64,000 nucleotides of DNA from Candolleomyces eurysporus (Eukaryota > Basidiomycota > Agaricomycetes > Agaricales > Psathyrellaceae), in the NCBI GenBank assembly GCA_027579435.1, contig JANBPK010001201.1, forward strand, positions 1 to 64,000, read 5' to 3'. Position numbers and translations under genes: made by a program. Shown here piece after piece: positions 11,240 to 23,627 of this stretch. Position 1 is the stretch's first letter. Each line of letters begins with the position of its first letter. The notes beneath the pieces were generated by a model. It had not been told where the DNA came from. It worked only from the letters and a program-made list of their open reading frames with translations, and ran no database searches.

Positions 11240-12780
11240 CTTAAATGAGGCGTTGTCCAGCCCGGCCCTTTAATTGTGCCTGAGTTTATCGTCAAGGCCC
11301 GTCCGGCTTGGGTCTAGCTTGGACCCATGGACATGATTTCAATGTCAATGCCCGAAATCCAGTCCGCAGACTGCATATATACTCCCTCGAGGTCTTGGAC
11401 AGGGTTCACTTTCCTTTCACTCTCCTTCATGCTTATACTCCAGAGTATCGACAATAGTATCAACCAGTAAGAAGATCACCATGGCTGATGACGTTCGTCG
11501 GGCGAGCGAGAAGCCTGAGGATCCCGATGCCGACTTCGACTCGCCCTTCTTCTGTGAGCCTTTCCGTCTACCTCTGTTGAGAGCACTCAATCGAAGTCCT
11601 CCTTACGGCTGGTCGATCATAGTACCACTTAGCTACGGGGCAATATTCTCGCTCATTCTTGTAAGGACTTGGAGTATTCGGCTTTGCTTGACAGTGTTCT
11701 TCCTAACATTCCAACTATTCGCAGATGAGTATGGCCGCCTTCCTGGTAGCCAAATACGCGCAAGATTCAAGTCGCGAACCACCTGGTCATCCTCTTATAC
11801 CGGTCTTCCTCAAAATAATGATTGCATCATCAATATGGACCCTGATATCCTTCCATTCGTCCTTATGCCTGCCCAAGAGAATGGCAAAGAGCGTGGCGTT
11901 GAAGGCTTTGTGAGTCTGCGTTCGGCTGTAAATGCTGTATGAGTCGCAGCTCAACTCCAGAGTTTGACGCTAATGCGAGTAGACTCTTCTTCACGTGGAC
12001 GGTGTGGACGGCCTGTTCTGTTGGCATAACGATTGCCTATGGCGGCACCTTGAAATGTTCGAGGTAGACATGCTCCGTGAATTTGTTGATGTCGGTGGCC
12101 ACTGACTCGAGACTACTTCGACAGGCTGTCAACTGACTTTCCCTACTGCAAGCACCTCGTCGGAGTACAGGCCATTTCGTGGATCATATGGTGAGCGCCA
12201 TGCTTATCAGACCAGCTCCCTCTGACCAATCGCGCCGCCGCTCGCATATACACTCCAGGTCGATTATCACTCTGACGCCCATCTGTTTCTTGTTCCTCGA
12301 CGACCTAGGGCTCGAAACGCGGTCAATCCATGTTGATGGGGAAGACGGTATTGCTCCAGCGCGTAACCGGAACTACGACACCAATGCTGAATTAGCGCTG
12401 TCTATGTTTTCGGAGAGGGACTCACGCCATTGGGATGTTGTAAAGAACGTTCAGGATGGACTTGACGAATCTAAACAGCAAGGGCAGCAATCACAAGCTC
12501 TGATGGATGAGAGAGAAGGAGTTTCTAGAACTAGCCATGACGTCCAGAACGGACCCTCCGAAGTCAGAATGACTTCCACCACTGGACTCTCGGCGAAGTC
12601 TATTCTTCCAGGAAGAGACTGAGTCAGTTTTATCGCCCTGTACTTTTAATTTACACATGCATCTCCCACCCTATCAGAGTCTGCGCTTTTATGNTATCGA
12701 CAATGCTGTCGCTGTCGATAGCGATTTGCTTCACTTGTGTATTCGTACTATGGTTGCAAGGTAAGTACTGGGCGAAGTGT
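11240..12780. repeat. Tandem duplication unit, copy 1 (gene B plus flanks)
   Basis: Aligns directly with about 12970-14700. Matching promoter blocks are at 11250-11333 and 12984-13060 (both contain 'tgcctgag.ttatcgt' and 'ttggacccatg'). The coding tails match, and so do the 3' flanks (both have 'gctt.attc.gtatt.gta'). Confidence 0.7.
11481..12622 (+). CDS. Four-TM MARVEL-like membrane protein B
   Basis: Start MADDVRRASEKPEDPDADF at 11481. A phase-1 intron joins to LPLSYGAIFSLIL, then MSMAAFLVAKYAQDSSREPP (TM1 and loop), FLKIMIASSIWTLISFH (TM2), LLFFTWTVWTACSVGITIAY (TM3), GGTLKCSR...DFPYCKH and LVGVQAISWIIWSIITLTPI (TM4). The long hydrophilic C-terminal tail (about 100 residues) ends ILPGRD-stop, an ending shared with genes D and E. 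Exon phases match the other members. It is a predicted membrane protein of unknown role, and MARVEL assignment is by layout only. A decayed duplicate lies immediately downstream. Confidence 0.62.
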
Positions 12781-12969
12781 CTTTGGCTCTTCGCGAAGCC
12801 GAGGCCGTCGGAGCAAGTTTTGTCCAAAGGATTTGTGTCAGCATTCCTCAGCTGATGAAAATCACGATTATATCTCCTGCCCACAGCCAGATNTCAGAAG
12901 CCCAGTGTAGCCCCGAGCAATCGCGACACAGTACTTCATCGGCTCCTGTTCGTTCTCATACTTTCAATT

Positions 12970-14700
12970 ATGCGGGAAACGAGGCGCTGTCTAGCCTCTT
13001 TCTTGTGCCTGAGCTTATCGTGAAGGCCTGCCCGGCTCGGGTCTCGTATTTGGACCCATGTACATTCCACTTCCATTCGCTGGCAGGTTTCGAATTTCTT
13101 TTTTCACATTCATCTGAGGTCACTCTGCTGTCAGCGGGTAGCAAGAACGCCATGGCTGATGGCACCCGTCGTATGATGGAGCACTTGGAGAACGCAGTTG
13201 TCACTCCCTCTTTGTATTGTGTGTGTCCTTGTCTACCTCTGAGCACAGATACTCAACTAGGCTTCTCTATGCGAGGCCGCTCAACGCAATACCTTTTGTC
13301 AACGTGGTAAATTTCTCACTCGTTCTGGTAAAGCATCTTGATCTGATTGTCCCCAGGTTTTCTATGACACCCGAGATATTCGGAGATGAGCCTCTCTGCT
13401 TTCCTAGAAGCGAGATATGAGCAATACCCAACTCGCAAACCTTTTGGTTGCCCGCTAGTAATACCAGCCTTCCTCAAATTAATCATTGCATCATCGGTAT
13501 GAGTATGACCGTCATATCTCTTGGATTGTCCCTAGGCTTTCCCTGAAGGCTGGCAAAGGGGATGACACTCAAAGCCGTGTGAGTCCTCCCTAGTTCACTC
13601 ACAAGGTTTATAGCTCACGTTAATAGGCTCGGTCTAACGTGGATCATATGGACGGCTTGTTCGATTGGGATAACTGGGGATAACTGTTGCCCATGATCGA
13701 GGCACCTTGAAGTGCTCTAGGTAGTGGTGTTCCGCATCCTGAAAGTCACAGCTGACTTGCGANTTCTTCGACAGATCGTTGATTGGCATTCTCAACTATA
13801 AGCACCTCGTAGTAGCAGTCCTGGACCGTTTGGTGAGTCGGATCCCNAGTCTAATTAAATGGACAAGCCTGACTCTCGCATATTGAGACCCCTCCCCTTC
13901 GATCCTACTCGATAATTTACAGGTCNATTACCGCTTTACTTCCCGCCTCTTTCATCGAAAACTACTCTAGATCTGAGCATAAGGTCATGCAGTCAGCCCA
14001 TGTCCATTCCGATGGTGAAGCTGCTCCAAGCACCAATAGTGAATTGGCCGTGTCTATACTCTCGGAAAGGAATTCACGCAGTTGGGATCCTCCGANAAAC
14101 ACTCAAGATGGGCTAGACGAATGCAAGGGCAGCAATCGAGGACAGCGATGTATGGCATCTAGAACAGGCCTCCCGAAATTCCTGGACACNTTGTCCAGGT
14201 TTTGTCGAACATGAGCGGTTTTGAATGCGGCCGCTATAGCATCATTGACTTATTTGATGTTACTTATTATATATATCGGATCATCGGAATTTCGGTTTAT
14301 CGGACTGGCACGGTTTTGGAGGTGAGTCGTCGGGTCGTCGGGTCTGATATTCCGAAAAAGAAATTGTGTAAGTGCGTATGTTGTGAGATAATCAAGTCTT
14401 ACTTGGTGGTTCTAATATGTACCCTAACCACGTCCAAAGGTCTCGAGACTCCGAGTCAAGCCCAAAGAGTATGAATTTCAATAAGTGTGCTAAGTGTTCA
14501 GGACCGCCCGGATGGGCGATTATATATGAATGAAAGCCACACTTGGAATCGCGGTGAAGTCGACATTTCCAGGGAGAGACCGAGTCACAGCGCCCCATGT
14601 CTCCGACTCTAACTTNACTTGGTCTTTGATCATGTCGATGCCATCACTTTCAATACCGATGTAGTCGCTTCATTCGCGTATTTGTACCTGCGAAAGTTCT
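12970..14700. repeat. Tandem duplication unit, copy 2 (decayed)
   Basis: Direct-repeat partner of 11240-12780. It contains the pseudogene described separately, several isolated N bases, and roughly 200-300 nt of extra AT-richer sequence (about 14190-14480) absent from copy 1, which probably inserted later. Confidence 0.65.
13152..14600 (+). pseudogene. MARVEL-like gene C, decayed duplicate of B
   Basis: Recognisable pieces follow in the order of gene B: MADGTRRMMEHLE; MSLSAFLEARYEQYPTRKP (TM1 region); LVIPAFLKLIIASSV, which runs straight into two stop codons in TM2; and LTWIIWTACSIGIT, then a local duplication of 'ggggataactg' that throws TM3 out of frame. The tail AHVHSDGEAAPSTNSELAVS matches B's tail. 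The terminal PGRD motif survives at about 14573-14584, but its stop codon is lost (PGRDR...), and it is separated from the rest of the tail by an insertion. Multiple stops, frameshifts and N bases make a functional product very unlikely. Confidence 0.75.
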
Positions 14701-15555
14701 GTGAAATTCGCCAAATGGCCTGCGGCTATTCAAAATGCCAACTCCAAAGAACGAAGTTCCATTGTTCGAATGACAGACAATTCGTTGCGCCCTGAAAGCT
14801 ATCCTTTTCGCATACTTGGACGATTTTCGATTGGGTTTGAAACGCATTCAGCATGCGGCATCCATTTTGCTTGTTTCGAATTTCCCGCGAAGGCTTGAAG
14901 TCGGACCGGTGCTCGGGACTGACTCAAGCCGGGAACGAGGCGTACAATGTTCCACCGCACTCGAGAAACTTGCCTGCTCCCTGATCTGCTTGACATGTTC
15001 AATGAGTGGCGATGAACTGGTCACTTTCCTGTCCTTATCAGACTTGACACCGAAGCATACTCTTCATTGTAGGGATATTCTCACATCTGAATTTTGGGTA
15101 GCATACTCGTCTTGTACACGTATTTTCATTGCGTTTCCGTCGTTCAGTATTTCGAATTAAAATTTTTTGAAAAAGCGACTGTGGCCGCCTTTCTCTCTCA
15201 TTATCGGATTCATTCATTGGGACGCAGCAGTCCAATCATGAGCGTTCATCATTCCAATCAAGTATACACGACTCGGACATCATTAAAATCGTACGAAAGG
15301 GAATCATAGCAAAGGCGTNAAATGGGCAAATGTAACCGAAGTTCCTAAATTAGTTAGACACTCTTTTCAGAGTGGCTATATTTCTAGCAGAGTTCCAAAA
15401 CATCAGCGAATAATCGTAGAAGGGAGGGTTAGACATGCGCTCACGTCGTTCTCAACCTTCGTGATGCTGTCAGCCTTCCGTNTCTCTGACTCAATATCGT
15501 CACGAAGGGATTCTTTGGACGTCAAGCTGTGCNGGTTCGTGAGCGCGTATTCCTA
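14701..15555. other. No confident gene
   Basis: Several ORFs of 60-115 codons overlap on both strands (for example 14816-15160 +), but none shows a family motif or plausible splice pattern. It lies between the duplicated membrane-gene units and the 3' end of the convergent DUF6534 gene. Single N bases occur at 15319, 15482 and 15533. Confidence 0.4.
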
Positions 15556-17271
15556 TCAGTCTTCGACGAGGAGGAAGGGAAAGACGTACACGCTGATAAC
15601 GGAGATAATGTAGACTACAAAAACGTAAAGCTCGGAATCGGACGGAGGCAAGCGCGAACGAAAGACATACGTTGACTGGTCATCAGAGCTGGGATGATGC
15701 TGCACCGTGCGGTCAGGGATCCGCTCGAAGGTGAACAAGCTTATGAGAGAAGACGTACAAATAGTAGGTGCCGGAAACGAAGTAATACTGCAATATGGCG
15801 TCAACGCTATACTCAAACGAATTCGCTGAGACGAAAAGACGTACCAAGAACACGCTAAGCATGGCACAAATACTAGAACCAGAGTTTATGCCAGCGTTAG
15901 CGATGCGGGGTCCCAGACAGTCAGAGCACCGAATCTTGTTTACCTGGTGGCAGCAGCACGGTTGATAGCATAGATGACCAACCGATCCACAGTGTCGTTG
16001 ACCCTGAGTGATGTCTCGTTAAAATGGCATTCACGGACGAGTTGATCGGTCTTACTTTGAGGATACCGAGCCATAGACATGATACAGATAGCAAAGCGTC
16101 ACGGTAATCACGATATCAGCTGCGGCTGTAGCTGTGCCTTGCATGGCGGTAGCTCTCTGCCAATGGAGTGAGCGCGGCTTAGATCAAACATAACAGAGGA
16201 GAACACACGATGAGGAGAGGCGTATGAGAACCAAGTTCGACAAAGGTCTCGCTAGTGGCCCTGACAGAAAGGTCAGCCAGAACTCAATATCGACGAATCG
16301 AAACGGCTGACTCGAGATGAACAAGAACTGAGGGATTACAGTTGGAATGTTTAGTAAATAATTCAGAAAGTCTTGCGGCGAGGATCAACACTTACTACAT
16401 CCATTGACTGAGTTGATTAATATGTTAGCAAACTGCGTTAGAACGGCGATTGGAAAGACGCACTAAGCTGCAGCAGAGCCAGAGCCACCTATGTATGAGA
16501 CTGGTCAACTCATGATCTCAGTGAAGAGATCAGGATTGGACGCACCAGTGGAATAAGAGCAAAGCGTGCACTACGACCAACGCTCTTCGTTACTAGCATG
16601 CAGCCAAATGAGGAGGAATTTTAAGTGGCAGAAGCAATAAATGGGCACGTACGCGTCCAGATACGGGCAGCAAAGAACCTGGACAGCGCTTTTCAATAAC
16701 AATCGAAAGAAAGATAGCAGGGCGGACCGACATTTGGGCAATGAACTGGATCAAGTAAACACAAATAAATTTCCCTGGGATAGTGCTATGCGAGAGTCAA
16801 CGAACGAAACAGAGCCGGAACTCGAAAGACGCACAACTCAATAACACCACGAAGATCCTGAACGCCGTCATGTCTGCTTATGGTATCTCGATACGACTGG
16901 TGATTCACAAAGATGGTTTGAAGCGTAGCTAGAGTTCTGGGAAGATAATGAGCTCTGGTGGTAGTACCAATAGATGAAAGGACGTACATCATCATGGAAA
17001 TCATGACTCTAACGTAAATAGGGTCTTTACGAGCGTAGCGTCGAAAGTATTGTAGGGTCATGAGCTATGTGGGTTCCGTGAGACGCAAAGAACAGGCTGA
17101 AGGGTCACGGCGTATACTGACGAATGCAATACCAAAGAAACTTAAGAAAGACAAGGTGAACACAGCTGCTGATAGGAAAAAAAGAGCGGCATACAAGCAA
17201 TTAATCATGGCCGAGATGAGCTGCGACCCAGTCATGTTCGCGAACGTTGGGGGTTGCCTGATCCTAGCCAT
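15556..17271 (-). CDS. DUF6534-type fungal multi-pass membrane protein
   Basis: Minus-strand gene with many short exons. From 17271: MARIRQPPTFANMTGSQLIS and a hydrophobic stretch, then MTLQYFRRYARKDPIYVRVM, matching the family's 'LQTYxYFxRYPKDxxxLKxxV' block. Next come TIFVNHQSY and FFAARIWTR. The diagnostic late region (16140-15790) reads AADIVITVTLCYLYH, VNDTVDRLVIYAINRAAAT and ICAMLSVFLYYFVSGTYYL. In DUF6534 proteins the equivalent is 'ADVxITxxLCYYLH...TDxxIxRLIxYxVNRGxxT'. About seven membrane spans are expected. These proteins are common only in Agaricomycetes and their role is unknown; a receptor-like topology has been suggested from layout alone. The exact exon set in the middle and the stop (about 15556) are uncertain. 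Exon order and motifs look intact. Confidence 0.65.
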
Positions 17272-17289
17272 CTTGACGTGCGAGTGAAG

Positions 17290-20149
17290 GGGGGAGGGTG
17301 GGAGCTAAGTTTGATTCGATCCTAGGAGAGGAAGATAAGTTCCTCCTAGGGAATTGCTTAAGCGGTCGAAGACCCCTTTATATTGCCCTCGGGTGATAAG
17401 CTTTGATATAGGCCTAGCTCCCAGGTCCTGCTCGCGTGCCGATGCTCCAGCCCGTGACCATCGCGGGTGCCGTAATGTGTGTCCACACGTTTTTGATTCA
17501 CGAGAAGGGCTGACAATAAGCGACTCCGCCAGGAACAGGGCTAACCTAAAAATCTTAGAGCAAGCGAGCGTTTTGGGAGGAGGCATCAGAAGTATAGGAC
17601 GGTTAAAATTGATTGTCTGGAATGCACACCGGTAGCACATTGACTGAGCGTAAGTGAGGTCCCGCTGTTCAAAAGCCGTTCCCGTCGCAGATGGTGGTTT
17701 CTCTGTGTGTGCTCGGTGAACGCGGCAACCAGCTCTTCCTGCCAAGACGAATGCTCGGCGATAGAAAGGCACTTTTTAACGTTTTGAGATGCAGCCGAAC
17801 CCGCCGTAAAGCATATATGTGATAAGGTATACCTCTGGCCGTCCACCAAACGGCCTGGGCAGTGTGATAAACCATGGTCGCCCATAAATCATAGCTCATG
17901 GCGTCTACCGATGGGTATACCTTATGGCGGGCGACTGTAATGTCAAATCGCCATGAGATGATAAGATAAGTTTCAAGTCGGCGAGAATGCGGCAGAAGGT
18001 TGGTTTGTAAGAGTAATGCAGGAAGAGATCGACCGTGTGAGGATCAGTCCCATTCATCGCAAGTTGTGGGTCCCCGAAAGACACAAAAACGCTTGTATCC
18101 ACAGTCCTGGTCTTCGTTCCCCTGAGCAAAAGGAGAACTGCTGTTTTTGAGAGAGTCAGAAGGTGTCAGATGATGAAACTTGCAAGCGACGTGTCAAGGG
18201 AGGAGGCACGAGGACGTGGAAGGCGGGCGCCCAGTTCAAAGTCTACAGGCGCAGGGTCCGATGTCGTTAGCATGCCGGCTATTGTCGGTCGGGTGTGAGC
18301 ACAAGCAGGAACTGCAGCGACCCTGCGATCGCATAGGGCTGGATGGCCGTTGATCGCAGGCTTGGGATCAGCTGTGCACATTCATAAGTATGACGAAAAA
18401 TACTGTTACGCATTCAGCTAACAGAGATCATATGTTCACAGTATTGGCGATACGGTACACCGGAGGGAAGAAGGTCACAGCATTCCAGTTTGTCAGCGGT
18501 TAGGGAGAACTCCCTTGTGCAACTAGACGTTGTATAATAGCTCGCGACTCTGGGACACATAGAACAAGAAAGTGAAATAAAGCGAGAAGGTGCAAGAGTG
18601 GAACCCCGCGAATAGCAATGCTGAGAACATGATTCGAGCGTGGGTACCGGAATATAAGCCATTGATTGCCTCCATCGGCAGCTGCTTGAGTGCTCAAGTC
18701 GGCTCGAACTGGCCGTTGCTGTGAGGGAATGTGGCCGACCGGGGCGAGGTGATAGGTATTACCAGATGTCAATACCTGGACACACAACAACTTCTATAAT
18801 TTCTGCTGACTACACCTTCGAACCAGCACCCTGGAGACTGGTTCGAGTCTAAATGATCCATCGCTTTTCATGAACCCCTTCGGCCGTTTGAGCGCGTTCT
18901 AGGTCTCAGAGAAGTCCAGTCCTTTTGCAGCGCGCATTCTGCTGGCCTTGGCTAAGATAACGGCTGTAGTTAAGAACGGGACACTGAAAAAAGCAATCAC
19001 GAAAGTTTTAAAGTGAGTATTCCTGATGTTTGTACAATGTACATACATTTTTCATTTTGATTCATATCAGTGAGGAGCCTGGCAACTCCCCTTTCAACGC
19101 CATTCTCCGGTTTTACTTGTACAAACTTTACACTGTAAAAAGGGCAAATTTAAATCATCGGCCCATGTTTCCTTCGAATATTCATCGTATATCCACTGGG
19201 AATACAAAGAGACTGGCATGAGTAGCATTTTTCGAAAGGAGAAGTCGAGACACGAGACGGCGCTGATAGACAGATGAATAAATTATTGGAGGTAAGCTAA
19301 CAATAAAAGGCGAGATAAAGTAAGCAACGTACCCTCAGATTGATGGAAAGAATCTGAGGGACGGCTGACAAGGCGAGTCGATATATAAACTAGCGATTGG
19401 GCTGACAGAGGCAAATAAGTCCACATAATGATGTAACGCCCGAGACTGAAATAAAGAAAAGGTCGATGAGAGCATCGAATAAAAAGATTGAATGTATAGT
19501 AGTGTAAGGTAGTAAGTAACAGAGAAATAAAGAGAATATCGAATAGCGTTGTGTTGTAACTTCGTCGCGAATGTGTCTATCTCGTTCTTAATATTGGCTT
19601 GCCGTCAGTTTCCGCATCAAGGGAGACTTCCAGGTGAAAGATTGTAGAATTGATAGTGCAGAAAGCAATGGATAGAGCACAGGTAGCCCTTGCCTAATGG
19701 CAACAAGAGATCCTCGGAGCTTCATACCAGCGACGCCAAGCTCAGGGGAAAGGGTAGAATCGGTTGGTAGATATGCTTGGTACGGGTGTCGTGCTGGAAG
19801 AGATCTGACGAAAATGTATTCCAACGAACGGCCTATGGGTAGCCCGAATTGCCCAATGTGAATCCGTCATAGGGATCTGAGTAGCGTCGCATGAGTGGGG
19901 GTGGAGAAAACTCGTCACAGGCGTTACAAAACAAACCGTTATAATCGTTACGATCACCGTCGAAGATACTCCTGATGTAACCGATGATATACTGCTCTTT
20001 GGTGGCATTTGGGCCTGGGAGAGGAAAGGATACACGCTGGTTGAGATGTGAGGTCAATCGTTCGCGGAAAACAAGCTAACCTGGGCAGGAGACCCAAGCG
20101 TTCGAGCTCAATTGACGATGTGGAACTTGCGTTTGGTATGGGCAAAATT
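17290..20149. other. Poorly coding stretch, no supported gene
   Basis: About 2.9 kb with no reliable gene. ORFs such as 17905-18129 (-), 18166-18381 (-), 18500-18790 (-) and 19833-20057 (-) have no recognisable domain and do not join into a convincing spliced product. AT-rich runs occur around 19000-19600. Parts may be decayed coding sequence of the lipase locus just to the right, but I could not align them. Confidence 0.4.
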
Positions 20150-20556
20150 CAAGGATCGGCGTAGATAGTAACTGCACTATATGAACCTCCAGCGCAGAGT
20201 CGTAGCATACATACTGGTGCCGGACGGAGACTCCATTTCCGCCAGAAGCAATCGGATAAGCCAAGGGTTAGGGGAGCAGCGACCTTTTCATACCAACCAT
20301 ACCGTATTGGTTATGCTCGAAGCGTTCAGAAAAAAGGGCTGGGGAGCTCACGACCGCATGTCCAAGGCAAGGTCATATACTGACGACAGTACCCTGTAGC
20401 AGCGTACCGGATATACGACTTGTACGAGAAGACCTCAGCTGCAGACATCGCCGAGACTGATTGCCGCGCCCCAAGTGTCTTGTTAACCGCCATGGCAAAC
20501 GCGACTGTCGCGAGCTGAGCAAAGAGCAGCAACAGAGACGGAGTTTTGAATTTCAT
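20150..20556 (-). pseudogene. Class-3 lipase N-terminal remnant
   Basis: The minus-strand ORF from 20556 begins MKFKTPSLLLLFAQLATVAF, a good secretion signal. It continues with SAAEVFSYKSYIRYAATGYC and LPWTCG, matching the opening of fungal secreted class-3 lipases (..FxPYxxxAxxxYC...WxCG). After an intron-like gap, 20265-20190 encodes PIASGGNGVSVRHQYVCYDS, resembling the family's GGDGxSxQxxYVGYDxxL. Neither the following HQGT block nor the catalytic GHSLGG motif could be found downstream on this strand. I therefore call it a truncated or decayed lipase gene, though a very divergent spliced gene is not excluded. Confidence 0.55.
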
Positions 20557-20559
20557 TGC

Positions 20560-21162
20560 GCTGGTTGCTTAAATTTCGGTGAGTGCTGCGGGGACGAAGG
20601 CTGATAACGAGATTTTATGGTGAGATTTTAGGCGCCCTGATATCGCAAGCTTGCGATGAAGGGTTCGGGAACCGAAAATCAGGGTCCTGACGTCAGCCCT
20701 GTCAGCTGGCGCTTGCCTATCTGAGTACAGTTCTCGAGAAACAATAGCCTAGATTCCATTTTGTTTTACTCTTGAATTGTGTATCGGATGCTGCCGATGG
20801 ACTCCATCATGGGATGCACCTCGCAGTCGTTCAACTTGCTCAAAGCCACAGGCTGCGGTATGACATTTGACCTTTTACCTCTACTGACTACTCTGGATGC
20901 ATGCAAAACACTTATGCTCTTGTAGCATCCTCCTCATGTCCTTCTCCGCTTACAGTAATGCCGCCTGGGGATACCTGCCTCGAACATTCTAGCGCCCATT
21001 GCTGTCATTCAAGGCGCCAGCATGTCAATCGAGCACGTCGTATCGCTTACGGACTAATTCGTCCAGCACATGGTCTAGCCGCACACGACCCCACCCTCTT
21101 TGACAGCTCGAGAATTCCTTGTTTACTTCTTCGACTCCGCGAGCGATACGTGCTTGAAGAAG
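20560..21162. other. Intergenic between lipase remnant and gene D
   Basis: Divergent upstream region. The ORF at 20901-21257 overlaps the start of gene D in another frame and has no domain. No clear regulatory motif was recognised. Confidence 0.4.
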
Positions 21163-22195
21163 ATGGCCAAGAGTGCGACGACTGCAACGTCCGGGCAAGA
21201 TGCTCCATGGTTTCGTATGTCTTTCAAGTCGAGGTCTTGAGTATTGACGATAGATAAGTACTAATAACTTCGCATGCAGCACCACTTGTGTACGGAATCT
21301 CGACCTCAATCGTCGTGGTGAGTGCTCCAGGCGTCATGGATCGTTTGTGGGTTCTTCCCATCTCAACCGTTCCAGATGGGCCTCGCTGCTTTCCTAGCTG
21401 CAAGATACGCTCAAGATGGCGCTCGTGTGCCTCCAAATAACCCTTTGGTCCCCATATTCATCAAGTTGGTTCTCGCCTCTGCGGTCTGGACGATGGTGTC
21501 GTTCTACTTTACGCTTGCAGCGGCCCCGATGAAAGGAAAGGAGAAGGGAATGTAAGTCCTCTTATTGCTCTATCAGCGATGCCAGCANGCACTAATCTCT
21601 TTGCGGACACTCCCAGCGTTATCTTCGCTTGGTTGATGTGGACAATCTGTTCCGTTGGCCTAACTGTCGCGTATAAAGGCACTTTTACTTGCTCAAGGTC
21701 GAGTATATTGCATCACATTCAAATTCAGTTCTCAGGACTACGATGTACTGACTCTCAATCTCCTCGCGTTGCAGCTACACTATCAAGTTCCCGTTCTGCG
21801 GCCACCTCGTTGCGGTTCAAGCGTTATCATGGGTTATCTGGTATGTTCATTCAATTCTTCATGTCTCTACGGCATCCCGACAAGCAGGCATGATTGACAT
21901 GTTTTTCACATTCCGTCATCGAATAAGGGTCATCCTCACGATCGTCCCCTTCTCGACTCACCGCGACCCTGGTATGAAGCCTAGGGATGTTGAAAGAGGA
22001 GACCACCCCGGGGCTTTGGAGCTCGTGTTGGCCAGCCGTGGAATGAACGACGCGAAGGTTACAGCAACACGATCAAAAGAGTTACCGATACCTAGGGAAT
22101 CTTGGGACGGCGTTACCGAAGCTGATCATATCGATATCAGACTTCCTCCCAAGATCGCCATTATTGACAGGACGACAGAGCCCGGGAGGGATTAG
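21163..22195 (+). CDS. Four-TM MARVEL-like membrane protein D
   Basis: Start MAKSATTATSGQDAPWF at 21163. A phase-1 intron leads to PPLVYGISTSIVV, then MGLAAFLAARYAQDGARVPP (TM1/loop), FIKLVLASAVWTMVSFYFTL (TM2), VIFAWLMWTICSVGLTVAY (TM3), KGTFTCSR...IKFPFCGH and LVAVQALSWVIWVILTIVPF (TM4). The hydrophilic tail starts STHRDPGMKPRDVERGDHPG and ends TEPGRD-stop. Intron positions and phases match A, B and E, supporting one family that arose by duplication. The N at 21586 falls in an intron. Four membrane spans and two conserved cysteines between TM3 and TM4 fit a MARVEL-like tetraspan; function unknown. Confidence 0.62.
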
Positions 22196-22600
22196 AATTT
22201 TCCTACGATTCTGAATGACTGGTGAACGAAACTCTGGATGCTGAGGACTTTGGGGCTGCGTGCAGGACTCTGTGTATGTATTTTTAGCCTACCTGTGATC
22301 GGACTGTATGGACGCTGTCGAGTCATAAACCGAGCATTCAATTTCGGCATTTTTTCCCAAACCATAATTGACAGCCGGACAGCCAGGCTGCCGGGTGCGC
22401 ACTGTGCAGTGCTTTTCCGAGCTCCAACAGCTGTGATAACCCATCTTGCTCTGGAAGCGCCCTCCCACCGCACACGACCGTACGCATCAAAGCTGCTGTG
22501 AACCTTCAATATAAGGCGCAGTCGTGAAGGAGCTGCAGTTCTTGCTCCCAGCCTTCATGTCCGCACACACGAGCCCGAAACTGAAGTAAGGATCCGGATT

Positions 22601-23627
22601 ATGGCCACTACACAGAATGCGAATGCGACTACGACCACCCCAGAACAGGATAAATGGTCCAGTGCGTCCTCATGTTCCTTGTTGTGATTGACAGAAGCTT
22701 ATCCCTCCCATGAATCCATTTCAGCGCCACTATTCTATGGAATGTCAGCCTCATTAATCGCGGTACGCCATGCCATTCCGTCACTCCTTGTCTCTGATGA
22801 TCTTACATTGCGTTTCGGACTTCAAGATGAGCTTCGCGGCGTTCTTGACGGCACGATACAAAGGGAATTCTAATCGTATACCTGACGACCACCCTTTAAT
22901 CCCAGTATTCCTCATTTTCATCATTGCGTCGGGAGCATGGACGGGAATGTGTTTCTTTATCATGGGTGGGTTTCCAAGGATGAGTAGGAGGTCGAAGTTT
23001 GTGTGAGTCACTGCCTACTTTGGAAATTTGAGATCCTCTGAGCCAACTCCCGAAACGAATTGCTTGTCAATTCGAATACTCCCCGAGCAGAGTGTTCTTG
23101 ACTTGGGTTATCTGGACAGCCTGCTCAATAGGGATCACAGTATCGTTTAAGGGTACTTTCAAGTGCTCTGCGTGAGTCAATTCACCCCTTGCTAATCCAT
23201 TCGCTCGAGCGTGTTCGCGGCAGACCTTCAATCAAGTTCCCATTCTGCGGCCAACTGGTAGCTGTTCAGGCGTTTTCATGGATCGTCTGGTGCGTATCAA
23301 TCCAAACTTGTTCTTTACCGCGTAACTGACGGCACTTCATCTAAATACGATAGGGCTATCATCACCCTCATCCCCACTTGCGTATCGGGAGACACGAACC
23401 AAGGCCAACCTGCTGCTGGAACTGCCAATGGATCCGGAAACGACAATCAGGGTAATGATTTGGAGTTAGGCTTGGCGAATAACGAAAGAAATTCAGTGGA
23501 TGACATTGACAAGGTGGAAATCGGAGTACCGGATGCGCCTCACAAAGGGGAGCCTGCGGCTAGGGCGATGGCTTTGCACACAGGGATTGTATTGGGCAAA
23601 ACTTCGATGGAGCCTGGGAGGGATTGA
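22601..23627 (+). CDS. Four-TM MARVEL-like membrane protein E
   Basis: Start MATTTQNANATTTTPEQDKW at 22601, spliced in phase 1 to TPLFYGMSASLIA. Then come MSFAAFLTARYKGNSNRIPD (TM1/loop), FLIFIIASGAWTGMCFFIM (TM2), VFLTWVIWTACSIGITVSF (TM3), KGTFKCSA...IKFPFCGQ and LVAVQAFSWIVWAIITLIPT (TM4). The tail ends MEPGRD-stop. It is closest to D: both have KGTF.CS and IKFPFCG, where A and B have GGT and FPYC. Gene order D-E without intervening genes suggests a local duplication distinct from the B-C pair. Unknown function; the conserved carboxyl end may be a sorting or binding motif (inference). Confidence 0.62.

Noticed and set aside
17905..18129. Minus ORF with a GTDPHTVD segment, considered as the missing lipase HQGTD block
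   Set aside because: The surrounding residues do not match the lipase family, the GHSLGG motif is absent, and it lies 2 kb away with no connecting exons.
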